Source: Myxacorys almedinensis A
GTDB taxonomy: Bacteria; Cyanobacteriota; Cyanobacteriia; Leptolyngbyales; Leptolyngbyaceae
Reading direction: 5' to 3'
Length of the DNA: 52,260 bases
Assembly: GCF_010091945.1 (NCBI RefSeq)
Contig: NZ_WVIE01000032.1
Coordinates: 1 to 52,260, forward strand
Shown: positions 1 to 8,552 of the stretch, piece by piece
Numbering within the stretch: position 1 is the first letter of the stretch
Layout: every line of letters starts with the position of its first letter
Notes under the pieces: model-generated
What the model was told of the DNA's origin: nothing
What the model saw: only the letters and a program-made list of their open reading frames with translations
The model's database searches: none
Translations under genes and position numbers: made by a program

Positions 1-12
1 GGGTAATTTCAG

Positions 13-549
13 ATGGATGAGAAGTTAGCACTTTCACCCTATCTGTTTTGCCCCTTCCTTATCCCGAACTCAGGTTACTTAGACGAAATTGTACCCGTTA
101 CGACGGAGGAAGGGCTTAAATCACTTGAAGCTAATCGCGATCAGACCGTGTGGAAGTTAGCTACAAAAGTCTACAGCCAGAGCGGGCATAAAGTTGATTT
201 ATACACGATACGAGATCTAGTTGATTTTAGAATTGAAGTCATGAAATATCAGGTAGCTGCTGATAAAGAGCGTTTGGCTGAGAAAGCTCGTCGTAGGGAT
301 GCACTCAAAGCGGACATTCCTGCAAGAGTTCAGAAAATAGTCATTGAGCAGTTGCAGGTAGATAAGAATAGAGTTGATTTGGACAGCAGCTTAGCGAATG
401 ATCTAGGTATGGACGAATTAGACCGGGTAGAACTTTTGATGGCACTGGAAGAAGAGTTTGATATTGAGATACCGGACGATGTAGCAGAGGATGGGTGGGA
501 CACTGTTAAGGATCTCGTGAATCTTGTTCAGGAGAGACTCTTGGACTAA
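13..549 (+). CDS. Acyl-carrier-like protein lacking the phosphopantetheine serine
   Basis: 178 residues. An in-frame TAA at 4-6 means this ATG is the first possible start. The C-terminal ~75 residues look like an acyl carrier domain: helix I, the 'DLG' turn, then '[18 protein letters not shown]' and 'IEIPDD'. In true carriers the motif is D-S-L and the serine carries 4'-phosphopantetheine; here the serine position is Glu135 (D134-E135-L136), so it should not accept the cofactor. The N-terminal ~100 residues are not recognised; residues 75-100 are charged and probably helical. The fold call rests on the helix II pattern and is fairly secure; a role in acyl transfer is not supported. It may be a scaffold or regulatory homologue. 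The upstream neighbour is outside the window. Confidence 0.75.
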   Translation: MDEKLALSPYLFCPFLIPNSGYLDEIVPVTTEEGLKSLEANRDQTVWKLATKVYSQSGHKVDLYTIRDLVDFRIEVMKYQVAADKERLAEKARRRDALKADIPARVQKIVIEQLQVDKNRVDLDSSLANDLGMDELDRVELLMALEEEFDIEIPDDVAEDGWDTVKDLVNLVQERLLD

Positions 550-684
550 AGCGGTATTTGTTGTGAATAAAATTGCTTATTGAAAGAAAACCTGCTAGAT
601 CTGCCGAACCCGAACTCGCCCTGATAAAGGCTGCTCGGCAGTCTTGCTAAAATCCTACGTATCTCTTACTTTTCACTATCGCTT

Positions 685-948
685 ATGGAAACGACAACAT
701 TATCTAGCGACGGTCAAGTAACCATTCCTCAAGTACTGCGCGAGATACATCAATGGGAGGTAGGACAAGAATTTGTCGCGATCGATACTGGAGACGGGAT
801 TCTCCTCAAACCTAAAACGCCATTTGCAGAAACGGCTTTAGATGCTGTCGCGGGGTGTCTCAAGCACAATGGAACGCCTGTCAGTTTAGAGGAAATGGAA
901 GATGCAATCCGTCGCGGAGTAGAGGAGACGTGGCATGATCGCCGTTGA
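685..948 (+). CDS. AbrB/MazE-family antitoxin (VapB-like)
   Basis: 87 residues. The N-terminal ~45 residues form a SpoVT/AbrB swapped-hairpin DNA-binding domain: 'LSSDGQVTIPQVLRE', then 'VGQEFVAI' and 'GILLKPK'. The C-terminal half ('PVSLEEMEDAIRRGVEE') resembles the toxin-wrapping tail of VapB/MazE antitoxins. Such proteins autorepress their operon and neutralise a PIN-domain RNase made from the next gene. Here the next frame starts inside this gene (935, a 14-base overlap typical of vapBC), but the toxin is broken after about 14 codons. This is therefore an antitoxin without its toxin in cis. The family call is good; the VapB assignment follows from the neighbouring remnant. Confidence 0.8.
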   Translation: METTTLSSDGQVTIPQVLREIHQWEVGQEFVAIDTGDGILLKPKTPFAETALDAVAGCLKHNGTPVSLEEMEDAIRRGVEETWHDRR

Positions 949-979
949 CACTAACATCGCGATTCGAGTCCTATTTGCG
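935..979 (+). pseudogene. VapC (PIN-domain toxin) 5' remnant
   Basis: The frame opens with 'MIAVDTNIAIRVL', the first strand of PIN-domain RNases including the first catalytic Asp (D5), and overlaps the antitoxin stop as in intact vapBC pairs. After about residue 14 the similarity stops; the frame runs on to 1126 with no PIN features (normal length is about 130 residues). The break lies just before a dispersed 29-bp repeat (991-1019) and inside the 3' end of the convergent hydrolase gene, so a rearrangement probably removed the rest. Confidence 0.65.
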
Positions 980-1981
980 CTCAAAACTTGCGATTCCTTC
1001 GGAGTTGCGCCTGGCGCTAATCGCGACATCATCAGAGGTGAGCCGTTGATGCAGCGCTTCCATCGCTCCAGTTTGGTGACGAACATGAGCATCAATAAAC
1101 AAACAAACCGCTTCTGCCACGACTGACCGAGTTTGCTCTGCGGGTTGAGCGGCGGCAAAATCTAGAAAAGCTCGACCTGTTGTAGCATCAAACGGATCGA
1201 CAACCGAGAAATGATTGGCTCCTTCGAGCAAAACTAAGTAGCTGTCCCCTCGCCCTCCCGCGATCGCTTCTCGAAACGTTCGCAAGACCGGAGTGATTGG
1301 GGTCTCCCAAACCATGCCATAGCGATCGCCACTATTGGCAATTACCCCGTCGCAAGTGCCTCCCATCAGCAGTAACGGTAAGGCATCCGGTAAAGGTAAA
1401 ATCGTGCCTGCATCATAGCCAATCTGCACCGGAGCGGCACTATGAGCGGCGTAAGCAAATGAGGCGACCACTTGCGGGAAAAATTCCGGATTGGCGTTTT
1501 CGATCGCCACTCTTCCTCCGGCAGAATGACCGCCTAAAATAATCCGCTGTAAGTCTAGCAATCCTGCAAGAGTGCCGTTTGCCTGCAACGCTTCTAACTT
1601 GGCAAGCAGCGCTGGTAGGGCAGAAGCGGTGGGCGCTGTGCCGTAAACCCCTGGAAACCACTTGTGAATGTCAACCCCAGGAGTTAGGGCAACCACGCCC
1701 GGAAGGTTTTCGGCAACCCACGTAAAGATCACCACCACCAGTCCCCGTTCTGCAAGCTTGACGGCAAGCCATTGATAGCCATCGGCTGCACAGTTGACTC
1801 CGTTAAACAAAATCACGATCGCAAAGGGAGCCAGTTGTGGGTCTGCGGGCACCTCTCCCATGTCTTGTTCGCGATCGCTGCCCGACAGGTGGGCTGGGTA
1901 AAACACTTTCAGATGAAGAGTGTCATAAGGAGGGTTGACTCCTTCGACGTTGGCGGCTTGAAACAAGGCTCGAACCATCAT
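971..1981 (-). CDS. Alpha/beta hydrolase (chlorophyllase/dienelactone hydrolase-like)
   Basis: 336 residues. The nucleophile elbow is 'GGHSAGGRVAIE'; an Asp in 'GGTCDGV' and a His in 'EGANHFSV' complete a plausible catalytic triad in the right order. Upstream, 'VILFNGVNCAADGYQWLA' is the usual oxyanion and lid region, and 'GLVVVIF' a core strand. The organisation is that of PAF-acetylhydrolase/chlorophyllase-like esterases; the substrate cannot be told from sequence. The last ~15 residues, including the ten encoded by a dispersed repeat, look like an added tail and end over the vapC remnant. No signal peptide is evident, so it is probably cytosolic. It stands alone as a convergent gene to the antitoxin. 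Confidence 0.8.
   Translation of the reverse strand: MMVRALFQAANVEGVNPPYDTLHLKVFYPAHLSGSDREQDMGEVPADPQLAPFAIVILFNGVNCAADGYQWLAVKLAERGLVVVIFTWVAENLPGVVALTPGVDIHKWFPGVYGTAPTASALPALLAKLEALQANGTLAGLLDLQRIILGGHSAGGRVAIENANPEFFPQVVASFAYAAHSAAPVQIGYDAGTILPLPDALPLLLMGGTCDGVIANSGDRYGMVWETPITPVLRTFREAIAGGRGDSYLVLLEGANHFSVVDPFDATTGRAFLDFAAAQPAEQTRSVVAEAVCLFIDAHVRHQTGAMEALHQRLTSDDVAISARRNSEGIASFERK
991..1019 (-). repeat. Dispersed 29-bp repeat, copy 1
   Basis: On the minus strand it reads approximately TAGCGCC-AGGCGCAACTCC-GAAGGAATCG. Related copies are at 17072-17100, 21987-22026, 35184-35210 and, more diverged, 35375-35403. This copy encodes the S-A-R-R-N-S-E-G-I-A stretch at the C-terminus of the hydrolase and lies at the breakpoint of the vapC remnant. 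Confidence 0.7.
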
Positions 1982-2133
1982 CAGATAACGCCTCCGACTG
2001 ATTGGATTGGGTTGTTACCGATTTTAGTAAGTAAATCGCCCTGAAAAATAGCATTCCCTTCAAACCTACGTAAAAAAGTCAGAGATTTGTATCCCTGACC
2101 GTAAAGCAATCTGAACTGTGGAACCAAGAGACG

Positions 2134-2391
2134 CTACAGCACGCCTATATTTGACAGACCCAGAATCACACCTGCTCCTAAAACGTGACCAAAGGACGTG
2201 CTAGCAAGGATAGCAGGCAAGCCAAACCCACCAAATAGATTCCCCGCTGGAATTTGGGGTTCTGCACTCGGATTCTTCATTGTGTATTTGGCAAACGCGA
2301 TCGCGACAACATTACAGAGAATCATGATGATGCCAACAGTCGGAGTCCATTCAAAGGCTCTGGGTGTAACAGTGAGCAACGTAGTAATCAA
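2134..2391 (-). CDS. psaK: Photosystem I reaction center subunit PsaK
   Basis: PsaK is a peripheral photosystem I subunit with two membrane helices. 'EWTPTVGIIMILCNVVAIAF' is the first helix with its conserved entry; the Gly-rich 'GNLFGGFGLPAILASTSFGH' and 'VLGAGVILGL' give the loop and second helix. The longest frame reaches an ATG at 2460, but I choose TTG at 2389-2391: an AGGAG lies 8 bases upstream, and the product (85 residues) matches the usual PsaK length. The extra N-terminal residues from the longer frame ('MQPHHSLVKNHLNRF') have no PsaK character. It is monocistronic, with a long AT-rich region upstream that should hold the promoter. Confidence 0.9.
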   Translation of the reverse strand: MITTLLTVTPRAFEWTPTVGIIMILCNVVAIAFAKYTMKNPSAEPQIPAGNLFGGFGLPAILASTSFGHVLGAGVILGLSNIGVL

Positions 2392-3447
2392 TGGAGTTTC
2401 TCCTCTGAAATATAAAAATCTGTTTAAATGATTTTTTACCAAGGAATGGTGAGGCTGCAATAGCGATCGCAGTAATAGTTAATCTTTCTCAGCAATTTGA
2501 TACAAAGTTTTGTAATTAAGACTGACATTTGAGGAGTTGATGTCAACTCGCCTCCGCTTAAAACTCTTCAGTTCTTGTATTAAATATTACTTCTAATAAG
2601 CGACTACAATAGGGTAGCTTTTATTACCACTAAGTACTGAGAAAATAAATGTAAAAAATACAACATGTTATAAAAATATGCGCGGTTTGGGTGAGCCAAC
2701 TGGTCGCTTCTACTTATTATTAATTGCTTTTTTAATTGCTGCGATCGTAAGTTCTCTATCGAGGCTAAAACCCCTAAAAAGTCTCTCTGGTTTGGCTTAT
2801 GCCAAGATCTCGCCTTAGCAAAACGCAAGTTTTTAGTATCTTTCGGCACATTAAGCTTACAATTCTAGTTCCAGAGCTTGTTATTTGAGGTAGTAAACAG
2901 TAATCTAGTGGTGATTCTCAGTACTGACAGTGTTTAACTGTTGATAAATCAAAAAACTGCAATTTTGATATCCTGCTTGTTGCATTGCTACTGAACTACT
3001 GATGCGATGATCAATACCTTAAGTTTCATCCCTGTTGCCCCTCTCTCTCATCCAGGCGTCTCATGATCACCGAGGAGGTATGGTTCATCAAACTCAAATA
3101 GCTGAAGTGGTCTCCCCAGCATTGGTTTGTGTGGAGCTAATTGGCTGACCTATGCTTGCTAAAACGGGGAGAAAAAGTAGGTTATAGCGAAAACTATTTT
3201 TTAGTTGAAAATAGTTATTTTTCGTCCGTTTTTTTAAACTTCTCTTATGATAAAGAGCACCTTTTTGTTCATCAAGTTTCTATCAAGTTCACTCTGTTTT
3301 TCGCATTACTGGTAATCTGCAAGAAGTCTTGTTTGTCAGGGTTCTTGTCGGTCATCTGCTGAAAATAGATGGGAGCAAGCCTCTATTTATAAATGCGAAG
3401 ATTGCTTGCATTAGGTTTCAAGAGTTTCTCAATCGATACTGTTCTTT
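2392..3447. other. AT-rich gene-poor stretch upstream of psaK and the taxis operon
   Basis: About 1 kb between the divergent psaK and the PATAN regulator. It must carry both promoters. Apart from one possible 22-codon frame at 3080-3148, only weak AT-rich reading frames with no recognisable domains are seen (minus 2604-2849 and plus 3141-3362). No clear RNA gene or repeat was recognised. Confidence 0.6.
3080..3148 (+). CDS. Possible 22-residue peptide
   Basis: ATG at 3080 is preceded by GAGGAGG, though the Shine-Dalgarno core lies almost against the start. The short product begins MVHQTQIAEVV and ends in a hydrophobic stretch. Nothing identifies it; it may be a leader or chance. Confidence 0.2.
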   Translation: MVHQTQIAEVVSPALVCVELIG

Positions 3448-4425
3448 ATGGTTAGTCATCGACCGTTTCAACGACTCCAGCCCCTGAGTTTGTTGGCTCA
3501 ACTGATCAGCCGTCAAGTAGATGGCTGTTTGCAGGTGGTAAGCGAGTCAGCATCATGGTTGCTCTACCTCGATCGGGGCAAACTCGCGTATGCGACCAAC
3601 TCGATCGCGCCGTTTGATCGGCTCTACCAACACCTGACTCAGTTGAGCAACCAAGCTCCAGCCTTAAGCCGGCTCGACTACGCCCAACTGCGGCGGCAGT
3701 TTGAGAGCCAGCCCACTTCGCCAGCGTCTAGTAGTGCTGACTATCAGGCGATTTGCTGGTTAATAGAGCAGCATTATTTGACCCCTCCTCAGGCGACAGG
3801 GTTGATCGATGCGATCGCAAAAGATGCCCTGCAACCCTTCTTAACCATTACAGAGGGCATGTACGAACTGACGGCAAAAACCGCGATCGCTCACTACCCA
3901 AACCTATGCCAGCTAGATTTGCGCCAAATCGTCGAACATTGTCATACCCGTGCCCCTCGCGCCTCATCGCGACCGGAGCCGAGGGGCGCGACGATGCCTC
4001 GCCCAGCCGTTCCTACTGGGGCAGGAGCGCCAACCGAACCCAAATCCCGCCATACGATCGCCTGCATCGACGACAGCCCAACCATCTTGCAAGCCATCAG
4101 CAGCTTTCTCAATGATTCCGGCGTCGCTGTTGTGATGATCAATGATCCTGTCAAAGCCTTGATGCAAATCATGCGGACAAAACCAGACATCATTCTGCTA
4201 GATGTCGGGATGCCAAATCTCGACGGATACGAGCTATGTTCGCTGCTGCGTCGGCATCCCAGTTTCAAGCAAACACCCATCGTCATGGTGACAGGGCATA
4301 CGGGATTTATCGATCGGGCGAAAGCCAAGTTAGTGGGTGCATCCGGCTACTTAACCAAACCTTTCACGCAGCCAGAGTTGGTAAGCACCGTGTTTAAGTT
4401 CTTAGGGATCAAAGACGAATCTTAA
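3448..4425 (+). CDS. PATAN-domain response regulator (PilG/PixG-type)
   Basis: 325 residues. The N-terminal ~170 residues have the PATAN pattern of PatA, PixG and PilG: 'QLISRQVDGCLQV', 'WLLYLDRGKLAYATN', and a later 'AICWLIEQHYLTPPQA'. A Pro/Ala-rich linker (about 172-200) leads to a CheY-like receiver with acidic pair D208-D209, phospho-acceptor D252 ('ILLDVGMPNLDG') and K304 ('YLTKPF'), all intact. In cyanobacteria these regulators sit at the head of chemosensory operons controlling type IV pilus motility or phototaxis and act as outputs of the hybrid CheA. It is the first gene of a plus-strand run reaching 14.7 kb. Gene order matches both the pil and pix loci, so no firm symbol is assigned. 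Confidence 0.85.
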   Translation: MVSHRPFQRLQPLSLLAQLISRQVDGCLQVVSESASWLLYLDRGKLAYATNSIAPFDRLYQHLTQLSNQAPALSRLDYAQLRRQFESQPTSPASSSADYQAICWLIEQHYLTPPQATGLIDAIAKDALQPFLTITEGMYELTAKTAIAHYPNLCQLDLRQIVEHCHTRAPRASSRPEPRGATMPRPAVPTGAGAPTEPKSRHTIACIDDSPTILQAISSFLNDSGVAVVMINDPVKALMQIMRTKPDIILLDVGMPNLDGYELCSLLRRHPSFKQTPIVMVTGHTGFIDRAKAKLVGASGYLTKPFTQPELVSTVFKFLGIKDES

Positions 4426-4497
4426 TTCTGCTCCATTGCTGGTTTGACCATGCTCTGACCCGTCCTATTCCACCGTTAGCTAAACGCCTGAAAAATC

Positions 4498-4875
4498 ATG
4501 AGCTTAACCTTGATGGGAACCGTTTTGGTTGTCGAAGACACCCCTTCAGAAATGGAACTACTCAGCCATTATCTTCGAGAAGGAGGGTACAGCGTGATCG
4601 GTGCAGTAACCGCGAAAGAAGCGCTGAATAAAGCCATCGAGCTAAAACCCGATGTTATTGTTACGGATGTCGTCATGCCCGGAATGAGCGGGTTTGAGCT
4701 ATGTCGCAATCTCAAGAAAAATCCTGAAACCCAGAAAGTCCCCATTATTATCTGTACATCCAAAGGGCAAGACATCGATCGCTTGTGGGGAATGCGCCAA
4801 GGCGCAGATGCCTACATTACGAAGCCGTTTACCCGCGAGAAATTGATTCGTACCGTTCAATCGGTGGGAGGTTGA
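4498..4875 (+). CDS. CheY-like response regulator (PilH/PixH-type)
   Basis: 125 residues, a single receiver domain. Acidic pair E13-D14, phospho-acceptor D57 ('VIVTDVVMPGMSG'), T87 and K109 ('YITKPF') are all present, so it should be phosphorylated by the CheA encoded at 8553. In the Synechocystis pil/pix operons the matching gene follows the PATAN regulator, as here. It ends one base before the start of the CheW gene, indicating translational coupling. It has no output domain and so acts by binding another protein or as a phosphate sink. Confidence 0.88.
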   Translation: MSLTLMGTVLVVEDTPSEMELLSHYLREGGYSVIGAVTAKEALNKAIELKPDVIVTDVVMPGMSGFELCRNLKKNPETQKVPIIICTSKGQDIDRLWGMRQGADAYITKPFTREKLIRTVQSVGG

Positions 4876-4876
4876 G

Positions 4877-5386
4877 GTGGTTAAGTCTTCAGCCCTGAGC
4901 GTGACAACAGACCAGACTCGCAAGAATTTAGGTGAGGCGTATCTCAAATTTGAAGTCAGTCTTGGCGTGCAGGCAGGACTGATTATGAAACAGGTACAAG
5001 AAGTGCTGGTTTTGCCTACGTCTCAGCTAACCCCAATTCCCAATTTACCGGTGGGCATTCTCGGACTGATGCATCGTCGCAGCCGAGTTTTGTGGGTGGT
5101 AGATTTGGCGCTTTTGCTTGGAGTGGGCGTCCTCGACTACAGCCCCCAGCAGTACGACATTGTGATTGTTCGCACGGGGGGATCAGCGATCGCTCTGGCA
5201 GTTCGCCAAGTTGGCACTATCTCTTGGGTGCAGCCCGCCCATGTCCAACCTTTACCCAGCGACGTAATCAAGGGGCTAATTCCCTATGCGCGAGGCTGTA
5301 TGCTTCAGTCTCAAGACATTGTTTTTTTGCTAGATGGAGAAGCGATTTTACAAGCTCCAATTTTGCAGGCTAATGCCGATGAATAA
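4877..5386 (+). CDS. CheW-like adaptor (PilI/PixI-type)
   Basis: 169 residues, starting at GTG 4877 after GGGAGG, one base past the previous stop. It carries a CheW fold: 'LPVGILGLMHRRSRVLWVVDLA' corresponds to the CheW 'G..NLRG.V.PVIDL' core (with His-Arg in place of Arg-Gly), followed by 'DIVIVRTGGSAIALAV' and 'VFLLDGEAIL'. CheW proteins bridge the receptor array to CheA. Its place between the CheY and MCP genes fits. It is a diverged member, as usual for cyanobacterial PixI/PilI. A 144-base spacer separates it from the MCP gene. Confidence 0.82.
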   Translation: MVKSSALSVTTDQTRKNLGEAYLKFEVSLGVQAGLIMKQVQEVLVLPTSQLTPIPNLPVGILGLMHRRSRVLWVVDLALLLGVGVLDYSPQQYDIVIVRTGGSAIALAVRQVGTISWVQPAHVQPLPSDVIKGLIPYARGCMLQSQDIVFLLDGEAILQAPILQANADE

Positions 5387-5530
5387 GAGCTTGTATAAAT
5401 CATGAATTCATCATTCATAAAAATCTAATAGTTGATTGCTCTAATCATTCAATTTGCTCATCAGGCTTGATGCATTTCTGCTGTCTTACGCATTCTACTC
5501 TTAGCTCCCGTCCTATCACTTTACAATCCC

Positions 5531-8377
5531 ATGGTCGATCAATTTGACAAAACCCAGAGTGGCTATGCTGCTGAGAATGGTGCTGTTCCACCAATTTCTG
5601 ACGCGGTTGAGGTTGACAACATGACTCCCCCGAAAAGCGAGATGGCTCGCCCTGCCCTAATTGCGGCTAATCGCGATCTGCCCCATCCAGCACCGACTGT
5701 GTTTCAGCGTATCAAACGGCTTGGGTTTCGGACGAAAGCAACCGCCCTTGCCATTGCGATCGCGACACTCCCGGTGCTAGGGATCGGCGCGATCGCTTAC
5801 CGATTAGCCAATCGATCCATCACCTTACAAATCAGAGAAACTAAAGAAAACAGTGCCCTAACGCTCAGCCAAAAGTTGGCATCGTTTATGGCAGAACGGC
5901 ATGGAGACATCCAGGTGCTGTCGAGCTTGCCGATCTTGACCAATCCCATTCTGCGGGATGCCACCTCATCCACCGAGAAGGAAGCGGTTTTAGAACGCTT
6001 TGTTGAAGCGTACAAGGCATACGACAATATTACCGTGTTTGATCTAAAGGGCAATGCCACGCTGCAAAGCGATCAACAAACGATTCTGAGTCAATCAGAG
6101 CAGGCCTACTTTAAAGCCGCGATCGACGCTAACAAAGTTCTGATTAGCCGCCCAGTCCGCGCCAATCTAACGGGGCCGTATGTGATTTATCTGACTGCCC
6201 CAATCAGAGAGTCTGGCGGGGGCAGAAAGCTCGGCATCGTTCGGGCGGTGCTGCCGGTTCGCAGTTTAACTGAGCAGTTGCGCGACTATACCAGATCCAA
6301 TTCAGAATTTAGCGTGCTTGACGGCAGTAATCAAATCTTCCTCTCCTCCCAAGAGGCACTGATCGGGCAGCCTGCCTCTTCGGTGTACAGCCAGTTTTCG
6401 GCGATTCAGTCTCGTCGCAGCATTAGCACTCGCGTGCTTGAGCGCCGCATCCAAACCGAGCAAGAACAGTTGTTTGCCAGCTACGTGCCGTGGGCAGGAA
6501 ACGACACCGTTCCAGACCTCAATTGGGGTACGGTGTTGGGAACGCCGACAGAGGTTGCCTTTGCCCCCCAGCGACAGCTATTGCTCACCTTTGTGTTGGG
6601 AACGGGTGCTGTCATGGTGCTGACTGGGCTATTGGCGGCGTGGCTAGCCAACCGTGCTACTCGCCCGATTTTGGCGGCGACCACGGCGGTGCAAGATTTG
6701 GGATCAGGCAAGCTCGATACTCGTCTCACGGTCAGAGGTAGCGATGAGTTGGCGAGTTTGGGCAACCACATTAATGGCATGGCTGACCAGTTGCAGGTGC
6801 TGTTGCACAATCAGGCCCAGAGCGTCCAGCGATCGCAGTTTCTCAGCGAGGTGATCACCAAAATTCGGCGATCGCTCACCGTTGACGATATCTTCCAAAC
6901 CACCGTTAATGATGTCCGTGGCTTTCTCAAAACCGAACGGGTCGTTATCTATACCTTCAATCCTGACTATCTCAGCGGCACGATCGTTGCAGAATCGATC
7001 GCCCCAGGCTGGATCAGAGGATTGGGCAAAATTATCGACGATCCGCTAGAGCCAGGAGCCATCGATCGCTACAAAGATGGGCGCGTTTGGTCAGTTGAAG
7101 ACGTTCAAAGCGCCAAGCTAAGTCACTGTCACTGCCAAATTTTAGAGCGCTTGCAGGTGCAAGCCAATATCGTGGCTCCCATTTTGCAAAACAAAGAGGT
7201 GGTCGGGTTGCTCTGCGCTCACCAATGTTCATCTACGCGGCACTGGACGCCCGAAGAACTCGAATTGTTTGGGCAGCTAGCGGCCCAGATCGGCTATGCC
7301 ATAGACGAAGCCCACTTGCTAAGCCAAGCCGAGGCTGCCCGCCACGTCGCAGAAACGCTATCGGATGAACAACGGCAGCAAAAAGAAGATCTGCAAATGC
7401 AGTTGATCCAACTTTTAGGAGAAGTCGAAGGGGCAGTATCTGGAGATCTCACCGTTCGTGCGGATGTGACGGCAGATGAAATCGGTACAGTTGCCGACTT
7501 CTTTAACTCGATCGTAGAGAGCTTGCGGCAGATTGTCACTCAAGTGAAAGAGGCGGCAGGTCAGGTCAATGCTTCGTTGGGCGATGATGAACAGTCGGTT
7601 CGTCAACTGTCAGAAACCGCCATGCAGCAAGCCGAAGAAACAAATCGGACGCTAAATTCGGTGCAGCAGATGGTGCAGTCAATTCAAGCTGTATCTTCTA
7701 GCGCCAGACAAGCGGCTGCGGTTGCCAAATCTGCTTTCTCAACCGCAGAAGCAGGCGGTGTAGCCATGGAGCTTACCGTGCAAAATATTTTAGGATTACG
7801 CGAAACGATCGGCGAAACGGCGAAAAAAGTAAAACGGTTGGGCGAGTCGTCTCAGCAGATCTCTAAAGTGGTGTCGCTGATCAATCAAATTGCGGTGCAA
7901 ACCAACCTCCTCGCCATCAACGCTGGGATCGAGGCGGCACGAGCCGGGGAAGACAGTCAGGGGTTTGCAGTGGTCGCCGAAGAAGTGGGTGAACTGGCAG
8001 CGCGATCGGCGGCGGCGACCCGCGATATTGAACAAATTGTGGCAACGATTCAGCGCGAAACCTCGGAGGTGGTAGAAGCGATGGAACAGGGAACCACTCA
8101 GGTGGTAGAGGGAACGCGCTTGGTGGATAACGCCAAATTTAGCTTAGAGCAGATCCTCACGGTCTCTCAGGAAATTGACCAACTGGTTGGCTCGATCTCA
8201 AACGCGACGGTCTCTCAGGTCGAAACGTCTCAAGCGGTGACTACCCTCATGCAAGACATTGTGCGATCGGCAGGACGAACGTCCGAATCAACCATGCAGG
8301 TTTCTCAATCGATCCGGCAAACGGTAGAAATTGCGCGAGAGCTTCAAGAATCGGTCGGCACCTTCAAGGTGAGCTAG
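5531..8377 (+). CDS. Methyl-accepting taxis receptor with cyanobacteriochrome-like GAF
   Basis: 948 residues. Order: short cytosolic N-terminus; membrane helix ~75-97; extracytoplasmic Cache-like sensor ~98-345; membrane helix ~350-374; HAMP ~375-430; GAF ~450-600; a second HAMP-like segment ~640-690; then the MA signalling domain with hairpin tip '[18 protein letters not shown]'. The GAF has '[17 protein letters not shown]', 'APGW' and '[19 protein letters not shown]', the pattern of bilin-binding GAFs, with Cys533-His534 at the canonical chromophore position. The DXCF motif of PixJ is not kept: the aligned site reads D504-P-L506-E. It has one GAF, whereas Synechocystis PixJ1 has two. Bilin binding is likely from motif, not proven. 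It probably signals through the CheW and CheA of this operon to pili. Confidence 0.85.
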   Translation: MVDQFDKTQSGYAAENGAVPPISDAVEVDNMTPPKSEMARPALIAANRDLPHPAPTVFQRIKRLGFRTKATALAIAIATLPVLGIGAIAYRLANRSITLQIRETKENSALTLSQKLASFMAERHGDIQVLSSLPILTNPILRDATSSTEKEAVLERFVEAYKAYDNITVFDLKGNATLQSDQQTILSQSEQAYFKAAIDANKVLISRPVRANLTGPYVIYLTAPIRESGGGRKLGIVRAVLPVRSLTEQLRDYTRSNSEFSVLDGSNQIFLSSQEALIGQPASSVYSQFSAIQSRRSISTRVLERRIQTEQEQLFASYVPWAGNDTVPDLNWGTVLGTPTEVAFAPQRQLLLTFVLGTGAVMVLTGLLAAWLANRATRPILAATTAVQDLGSGKLDTRLTVRGSDELASLGNHINGMADQLQVLLHNQAQSVQRSQFLSEVITKIRRSLTVDDIFQTTVNDVRGFLKTERVVIYTFNPDYLSGTIVAESIAPGWIRGLGKIIDDPLEPGAIDRYKDGRVWSVEDVQSAKLSHCHCQILERLQVQANIVAPILQNKEVVGLLCAHQCSSTRHWTPEELELFGQLAAQIGYAIDEAHLLSQAEAARHVAETLSDEQRQQKEDLQMQLIQLLGEVEGAVSGDLTVRADVTADEIGTVADFFNSIVESLRQIVTQVKEAAGQVNASLGDDEQSVRQLSETAMQQAEETNRTLNSVQQMVQSIQAVSSSARQAAAVAKSAFSTAEAGGVAMELTVQNILGLRETIGETAKKVKRLGESSQQISKVVSLINQIAVQTNLLAINAGIEAARAGEDSQGFAVVAEEVGELAARSAAATRDIEQIVATIQRETSEVVEAMEQGTTQVVEGTRLVDNAKFSLEQILTVSQEIDQLVGSISNATVSQVETSQAVTTLMQDIVRSAGRTSESTMQVSQSIRQTVEIARELQESVGTFKVS

Positions 8378-8552
8378 CAACTGAAAGCCTTGCCCTTATT
8401 GAGCCGATTGTTCCGTTATGCCCGCACTATTCCCGTGTTATGCCCGTAAATTTGGTAGCTCTGCTCCTGTCAGTTTCTTCCCCTCCGAAAAGGAGTAGGG
8501 CAGCTATCCTTCTCCTTGTCATACCGTTCCAACCGTCACCCAAATCATCACA

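Noticed and set aside
2604-2849. 81-codon minus-strand frame in the gene-poor region
   Set aside because: GTG start without ribosome site, AT-rich composition, no domain or signal; most likely chance.
3141-3362. 73-codon plus-strand frame upstream of the PATAN regulator
   Set aside because: TTG start, phenylalanine-rich from T runs, no recognisable family.
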